From positions 62,001 through 126,000 of the forward strand of contig JBJXFG010000108.1 of NCBI GenBank assembly GCA_046154665.1: 64,000 nt of DNA. Direction: 5' to 3'. Source of the stretch: JAFLCM01 sp046154665 (GTDB taxonomy: Bacteria; Planctomycetota; Phycisphaerae; Phycisphaerales; UBA1924). The position numbers and the translations under genes were made by a program. Shown piece by piece: positions 59,764 through 64,000 of the stretch (position 1 is the first letter of the stretch; each line of letters starts with the position of its first letter). The notes under the pieces were generated by a model. The model was not told the origin of the DNA and did not search any database. It saw only the letters and a list, made by a program, of their open reading frames with translations.

Positions 59764-60327
59764 ATGCTCTACCGTCCAGATTCCAAACAAAACCTCGACA
59801 GCACCGCACCAGCAGCGGGTGATGTCCCTTTGGTGACGTGGCTGGACCGTTCTGCGGGCCTGGCGGCCTCAGATCTCATCTGGCTCCAGCACCACCTCAC
59901 CGCCGCGCTCGATCGCCTGGGCACCCGTGGGGAAGTCCGCGTCGCTTCCGTAGGTGACGCCGAGATGACCGCGGCCCACGCCCGAACCCTGGGCATCCAC
60001 GAATCCACCGACGTCCTGACCTTTGACCTCGCCGAGCCGGGCCCGGATTCTCAGAATCACGCCGCGGCCCTCGATACCGACATCATGGTGTGCGTCGACG
60101 AAGCGCGGCGCCACGCGCCCGAACCAGACGCCCTGCGCCGCGAGCTGCTCCTCTACGCGCTCCACGGCGTACTCCACTGCCTCGGGCACGACGACCACGA
60201 CCAGGCCGACTTCGACCGCATGCACGCCCTCGAAGACCAGGTCCTCACCGCCATCGGCGTCGGACCGGTGTTCGCGCCCTCCCAAGCGGCCCTGCCAGTC
60301 CAGCCAAGTGAGGAGGTGCGCGCTTGA
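59764..60327 (+). CDS. ybeY: Endoribonuclease YbeY (16S rRNA maturation)
   Basis: A 187-residue zinc endoribonuclease acting in 16S rRNA 3' processing and ribosome quality control. The catalytic motif HGVLHCLGHDDHD (HxxxHxxGxDH) and the preceding STDVLTFDL and ADEAR-type MVCVDEARRHA region are complete. ATG 59764 leaves a short non-conserved start; a TTG at 59746 is possible. The final four bases overlap the corC-type gene, and a GAGGAGG ribosome site for that gene lies within ybeY, so they are one operon, as in many bacteria. Confidence 0.92.
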   Translation: MLYRPDSKQNLDSTAPAAGDVPLVTWLDRSAGLAASDLIWLQHHLTAALDRLGTRGEVRVASVGDAEMTAAHARTLGIHESTDVLTFDLAEPGPDSQNHAAALDTDIMVCVDEARRHAPEPDALRRELLLYALHGVLHCLGHDDHDQADFDRMHALEDQVLTAIGVGPVFAPSQAALPVQPSEEVRA

Positions 60328-61730
60328 CCGCCGCCTTGCTCATCCTGCTCGCCTCCGCCTTTCTGAGCGCCGTCGCCTCGACGCTCTACTACGCGCTGCG
60401 CGACTATTCGCTGACGCGGCTTGAAGAACTCGCCGAAAGCCGCGGCACCGCCGCGCGCAAGCGCATTGACCCCATCATCGAGGACCAGGACGGCCACCTG
60501 CTGGCGATGGGCGCGGTCCGCGTGGTCGCTTCGATCGCCGTCACCGTCAGCATGTTGCTCGTGCTGGGCGCGTTCCGCGTCGGGCCGATCGAGGTGCTGA
60601 ACCCGCCCGCGGCGATCGTCCCCGGTGCCGCGCCCGGCGAGGCGGTGCTGAGTTTCCCGCGCCTCGCGGGCGCTGTCGTCTGTTCCTGGGTCGTGCTCTA
60701 TCTGGTGGGCCTGGTGGTGCCGCTGAGTTTGGCGCGCCACGCCGCCGAGCGGATCCTGCTTTCGACCACGGGTTTCATCCGGGTCATCTACGCGTTGGCG
60801 TGGCCGGTGCGGGCGTTGTGGGTGATCGATGAAGCGGTGCGCCGCCTCGCCGGCGCCGGGCAGGTGTCAGAGAAGGAAGAGATCCGTGAAGAGCTGCTCG
60901 ACGCCGCCGCCGAGGGTGAGCGCGAGGGTGCCATCGTCGAAGAGCAGCGCGACATGATCGAAGCGGTCGTCGAGTTTGGCACGACCACCGCCGCCGAGGT
61001 GATGACCCCGCGCACCGACATCGAGGCGATCCAGCTGACCGACGACCTGGGCAAAGTGATCAAGATGGTCCGCGAGGTCTCGCACTCGCGCATCCCCGTC
61101 TACGAAGGAACCGCCGACCACATCGTCGGCATCTTCTACGTCAAAGACCTCATGCGCTGGCTCGCGGGCGACGGCGTCAAGGGCGCCGGCAAGCCCTTCC
61201 GCCTTCGGTCCATCCTCCGACCCGCGCTTTTCGTGCCCGAAACAAAGCCCGTCCGCGAGCTGCTCAAAGACCTCATCAAGCAGAAGGTCCACATCGCGAT
61301 CGTCACCGACGAGTACGGCGGGACCGCCGGCGTCGTCACCGTCGAGGACATCGTCGAAGAGGTCTTCGGCGAAATCCAGGACGAGTACGAACTCCCCGAG
61401 GACGCGCCCCCGGAAGTGAAGGTCGACCGCGCCGCCAACACCGCCGACGCCGACGCACGCATGAGCATCTACGACCTCAACGAAGCCCTCGAGCCCCTGG
61501 GCGTCACCATCCCCGAAGGCAAGGACTACGACACCGTCGGCGGCTACGTCATGGCCACCCTCGGGCACATCCCCATCGCCGGCGAAACCGTCGAGGGCGA
61601 TGGCTTCGCCGTCACTGTTCTTGAGGCCGAACCGACGCGCGTGCTCCGACTCAAGATCGAACCCCGCGAAGCCGCCCACGAATCCGACGAACGCGAGCCC
61701 GAAGCCCAGCCCACCGCAAGATCGGAGTGA
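60324..61730 (+). CDS. CNNM/CorB-type transporter (UPF0053, CBS pair)
   Basis: A 468-residue inner-membrane protein of the HlyC/CorC family, associated with magnesium or cobalt efflux and with membrane transport regulation. Three or four spans make up the first 170 residues (CNNM domain), then a CBS pair: VMTPRTDIEAIQL with VSHSRIPVYEGTADHIVGIFYVKDL, and VHIAIVTDEYGGTAGVVTVEDIVEEVFGEI; a CorC_HlyC domain closes the protein. The start is TTG 60324, justified by the GAGGAGG eight bases upstream and by the four-base overlap with ybeY. The last 25 residues are charged and disordered. Confidence 0.9.
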   Translation: MTAALLILLASAFLSAVASTLYYALRDYSLTRLEELAESRGTAARKRIDPIIEDQDGHLLAMGAVRVVASIAVTVSMLLVLGAFRVGPIEVLNPPAAIVPGAAPGEAVLSFPRLAGAVVCSWVVLYLVGLVVPLSLARHAAERILLSTTGFIRVIYALAWPVRALWVIDEAVRRLAGAGQVSEKEEIREELLDAAAEGEREGAIVEEQRDMIEAVVEFGTTTAAEVMTPRTDIEAIQLTDDLGKVIKMVREVSHSRIPVYEGTADHIVGIFYVKDLMRWLAGDGVKGAGKPFRLRSILRPALFVPETKPVRELLKDLIKQKVHIAIVTDEYGGTAGVVTVEDIVEEVFGEIQDEYELPEDAPPEVKVDRAANTADADARMSIYDLNEALEPLGVTIPEGKDYDTVGGYVMATLGHIPIAGETVEGDGFAVTVLEAEPTRVLRLKIEPREAAHESDEREPEAQPTARSE

Positions 61731-61754
61731 ACGCAGCGCCGCCGCTCGCTCTTC

Positions 61755-61820
61755 ATTTGCTGCTTTGCTGATTCGCTGCTTTGCTGTTTTCCCGATGCCC
61801 AGTGCCCAGTGCCCAGTGCC
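61755..61820 (+). repeat. Tandem tracts (GCTGCTTT, then GCCCAGT) in the cysS leader
   Basis: GCTGCTTTGCTGATTCGCTG is followed by GCCCAGTGCCCAGTGCCCAG, ending 12 bases before the cysS start codon. Both are short tandem repeats on the sense strand. Confidence 0.7.
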
Positions 61821-61832
61821 TTCGTCCCCCCC

Positions 61833-63467
61833 ATGCCCCTCCGCCTCTTCAACACCCTCACCAACCGCACCGAGGACTTTACCCCGATCACCCCGGGCCA
61901 GGCCACCTTCTATTCCTGCGGCCCCACGGTCTACGACTACGCCCACATCGGCAACTTCCGCAGCTTCCTCGCCGCCGATGTGCTGCGCCGCTGGCTTGAA
62001 TCGCCGTTGGGCCCGAACCTGAAGGTCACGCAGGTGATGAACATCACCGACGTCGGGCACATGGTCGACGACTCGGCGGCCGACGGCGGCGGCGAGGACA
62101 AAATGGAAGAGGCCCGCAAACGCCTCCTCCAAGACAAGAAAGCCGGCAAACTCCCGCCCGAAGTCGCCGCCTCGATCGATCCTTCGAGCCCCACCGCCAT
62201 CGCCGACTACTACGCACGCAGCTTCATCGACGACGCCCGCACGCTCGGTCTGCGCGTCGTCCACGACGCCGAGAAAGACCCGACGCTGATGCCGCGGCCC
62301 ACGCGCATGGTGCCGCAGATGCTCGCGATGATCCTCGAGCTGCTCCGCCGAGGGCACGCGTATGTCGTGCCCACCGCGACCTCCACCGTCGTTTACTTCG
62401 ACACCCAGACCTTCCCCGACTACGGCAAGCTCAGCGGCAACACGCTCGACAAAGTCCGCAGCGGCGCCGGCGGGCGCGTGAGCGACGCCGCCCAGTCCAC
62501 CAAGCGGCACCCCGCCGATTTCATGCTCTGGAAGGGCGACCCCACCCACCTCATGCGCTGGGACCCGCTGAAGGAACTCAAGGGCAAAGACCTCGACGAC
62601 GCGAGACGCTTCAACCTGCAAGAGGGCTACCCCGGCTGGCACATCGAGTGCAGCGCCATGGCCAAGGCTCGCCTGGGCGAAACCATCGACCTCCACTCCG
62701 GAGGCGAAGACAACATCTTCCCCCACCACGAATGCGAGATCGCCCAATCCCGCTGCGCCAACGGGACGCCGGGCCCGGGGGGCGAACCCCAGCACTTCGC
62801 ACGCTACTGGTTCCACCCGCGTTTTTTGCAGGTCGAAGGCGCGAAGATGTCCAAGAGCAAGGGCAACTTCTACACCGTGCGCGATCTCGTCGGCAAAGGC
62901 TTCTCCCCCGCCGCCATCCGCCTCGAACTTATAAAGACCCACTACCGCTCGAACGCGAACTTCACCGAGCAGGGGCTGAAGGACGCCGAGCGGATGGTGA
63001 CCCGCTGGCGCGACTTCACGGCCCGCGGCGAAGCAAACCCGAGCGCCGAGGCGGTGACACCCGAAGAGCCCCGCCGAGCCTTCGCCGACGCGATGAACGA
63101 CGACTTGAACATCGCCGGCGCGCTGGGCGCGCTCAACGCCTGGCTGGGGCGGACGCCGACCCCGACGCGGACAGATGCCGCGCTCATGCGCCACGTCGAC
63201 GAGGTGCTGGGCGTGCTGACACTCGGCACAGCGACGCCACGCGGGGCCAGCGGCGGCGGGCTCGGCAACGTCGAAGGCAGCGAGGGAGCGCCCAGCGACG
63301 ACCCACAATCCGCGATGATCGACGACCTCGTCCGCCGCCGAACCGAAGCCCGCAAGGCCAAAGACTGGCCCGAAAGCGACCGAATCCGCGACGAGTTGGC
63401 GAGGCTCAACGTTGTAGTGACGGATACGCCACAGGGCCCGAAGTGGTCCCGCAAGGCGGCGTTGTGA
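61833..63467 (+). CDS. cysS: Cysteinyl-tRNA synthetase
   Basis: A class I synthetase of 544 residues charging tRNA-Cys. The N-terminus has YSCGPTVYDYAHIGNFRSF (zinc Cys and the HIGH equivalent), then NITDVGHMVDD, the zinc-binding Cys and His around WHIECSAMAK and DNIFPHHECE, and the KMSKS loop AKMSKSKGNFY. It is longer than E. coli CysS because of an insertion after the VGHMVDD motif (about 40 residues, DGGGEDKMEEARKRLL...) and a Gly/Ser-rich stretch near residue 475. ATG 61833 is used. No ribosome site is clear; a GCCCAGT tract stands just upstream. Confidence 0.96.
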   Translation: MPLRLFNTLTNRTEDFTPITPGQATFYSCGPTVYDYAHIGNFRSFLAADVLRRWLESPLGPNLKVTQVMNITDVGHMVDDSAADGGGEDKMEEARKRLLQDKKAGKLPPEVAASIDPSSPTAIADYYARSFIDDARTLGLRVVHDAEKDPTLMPRPTRMVPQMLAMILELLRRGHAYVVPTATSTVVYFDTQTFPDYGKLSGNTLDKVRSGAGGRVSDAAQSTKRHPADFMLWKGDPTHLMRWDPLKELKGKDLDDARRFNLQEGYPGWHIECSAMAKARLGETIDLHSGGEDNIFPHHECEIAQSRCANGTPGPGGEPQHFARYWFHPRFLQVEGAKMSKSKGNFYTVRDLVGKGFSPAAIRLELIKTHYRSNANFTEQGLKDAERMVTRWRDFTARGEANPSAEAVTPEEPRRAFADAMNDDLNIAGALGALNAWLGRTPTPTRTDAALMRHVDEVLGVLTLGTATPRGASGGGLGNVEGSEGAPSDDPQSAMIDDLVRRRTEARKAKDWPESDRIRDELARLNVVVTDTPQGPKWSRKAAL

Positions 63468-63489
63468 GCCGTGGATGTGAGACGTCGAT

Positions 63490-63587
63490 ATGCCACGATG
63501 CTCGGCGCTTCGTCGAGCGTCGTGCCGATCGCACGGCTGTGCGGAGAGTTCAAGAGCACGACGGGCCGCGGACGGCCCATCGTGGCA
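63490..63587. repeat. GTGCCA-type double-hairpin repeat, copy E, next to a Y1 transposase
   Basis: TGCCACGATG (from 63491) faces CATCGTGGCA (to 63587). ACGACGGGCCGCGGACGGCC and the left hairpin match copy D at 45492-45591 with only a few changes. It lies 91 bases from the stop codon of a Y1-family transposase. Confidence 0.85.
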
Positions 63588-63677
63588 GAGGCGGACGTGC
63601 GTTGGGGCGCTCGACCACCGCGGAGATTTGCCGGGCGGCGGTGGTGTGAACGATGAATCGACTCTCGTCCCTGAGCT

Positions 63678-64000
63678 TCAAGTGAACACGTACCGATCGT
63701 CGTACGCGACCTTGTGCATTTCGAGAAACGCAAGAAGTTCTTTACGAAAGTCCTTCGTGCTGTGGTGCTCCCGTTGAGTGTTGATGTAGTTGATCACCCT
63801 GTCGGCAGCCGAGTGGCTGACCGAGAACGCCGCATAGCCTTTCTGCCATCCGAACTCTGCGATGCCGGCGTCTTCGTGCATGCATTTGGATGAGTTGCTC
63901 TTTAGGTCCCGGACGAGGTCGGCGAGTGCAATCGAGGGGTGAACCGCGATGAGCAGGTGTACATGGTCCTCGATCCCGCCGACGGCGACGGCGGAGCAGC
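63678..64000 (-). mobile_element. Y1 (IS200-like/RAYT) transposase, 3' part, cut by window end
   Basis: The minus-strand frame ending at 63678 holds about 107 residues: VGGIEDHVHLLIAVHPSIAL, then SKCMHEDAGIAEFGWQKGYA, ADRVINYINTQREHH and DDRYVFT. HVH is the HUH metal motif and the Tyr in VINYINTQ is the likely nucleophile, so the catalytic core is intact in the part seen. RAYT proteins excise and insert short palindromic REPs; IS200-type transposases move their own hairpins. The 5' third lies outside the window, so it cannot be told whether it is RAYT or classic IS200. Adjacent copy E supports the RAYT reading. Confidence 0.85.

Noticed and set aside
60867..63308. Long open frame of about 810 codons on the minus strand
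   Set aside because: Entirely antisense to corC-type and cysS genes, whose family motifs are certain. Long antisense frames are expected at this GC content.
1..64000. tRNA or rRNA genes
   Set aside because: No segment showed the GTTCGANNC T-arm pattern with acceptor pairing, and no rRNA-like conserved stretch was noticed. A covariance search would be needed to be certain.

Overview
The window is high-GC DNA of a Gram-negative, flagellated bacterium, most likely a planctomycete of the Phycisphaerae. The grounds are: four secreted Cys-rich repeat proteins and one esterase with dockerin-like EF-hand tails; a VPTP-type (PEP-CTERM-like) C-terminus; lpxB (outer membrane) together with a very long FliD; a second, EF-G2-type elongation factor; a CxxCxYDLxG...CPECG zinc ribbon; and a dense population of short palindromic repeats. 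The taxon is an inference; no rRNA or other marker is present.

Layout. 1-8 kb: a cluster of four minus-strand secreted proteins built from Cys-rich GACC repeats and ending in dockerin-like tails. Two are recent tandem duplicates that also share their 5' leader, and a decayed dockerin tail follows at 7.9 kb. 8-24 kb: housekeeping and envelope genes (folP, a GT39-like membrane protein, a flippase-like protein, fliD with a small upstream gene, a GH133-type debranching enzyme, a CysQ-type phosphatase, cysC, ruvB, an MBL hydrolase). 24-32 kb: a DUF4442-like protein, a DUF433/DUF5615 toxin-antitoxin pair, trpS, a PEP-CTERM-like secreted protein and EF-G2. 32-38 kb: a 1568-residue kinase with seven PAS domains, and a dockerin-tailed esterase. 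38-43 kb: a GbsR/MarR regulator, ubiA, fic, ubiX and a RelE-type pair. 43-64 kb: a lipoprotein, lpxB, an apparently exported methyltransferase-like protein, a CPBP protease, rnpA-yidD, a TetR regulator, a second periplasmic-sensing HWE-type kinase, a TPR protein, an M16-like protein without its zinc site, a ThiF/MoeB enzyme, ybeY-corC, cysS, and the 3' part of a Y1 (IS200-like/RAYT) transposase cut by the window end.

How the genes work together. Most are small independent units. Tight couplings are rnpA-yidD, ybeY-corC, the two toxin-antitoxin pairs, and possibly the small gene upstream of fliD with fliD. cysC makes PAPS and the cysQ-type phosphatase removes PAP. ubiA and ubiX may serve one quinone pathway. 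Both large kinases combine a periplasmic binding fold with an HWE/HisKA_2 core, and no response regulator is in the window.

The least ordinary feature is the intergenic DNA. Several families of imperfect palindromes, many bounded by GTGCCA/TGGCAC arms around two hairpins, sit in most gaps, and some have become the C-termini of proteins. One of the best-conserved pairs has a copy next to the Y1 transposase at the right edge, which makes a resident REP/RAYT-like system the strongest candidate for something not yet described. A second pattern is short, imperfect C-rich repeats on the sense strand just upstream of several start codons. All domain calls are from reading the sequence; no database search was run.
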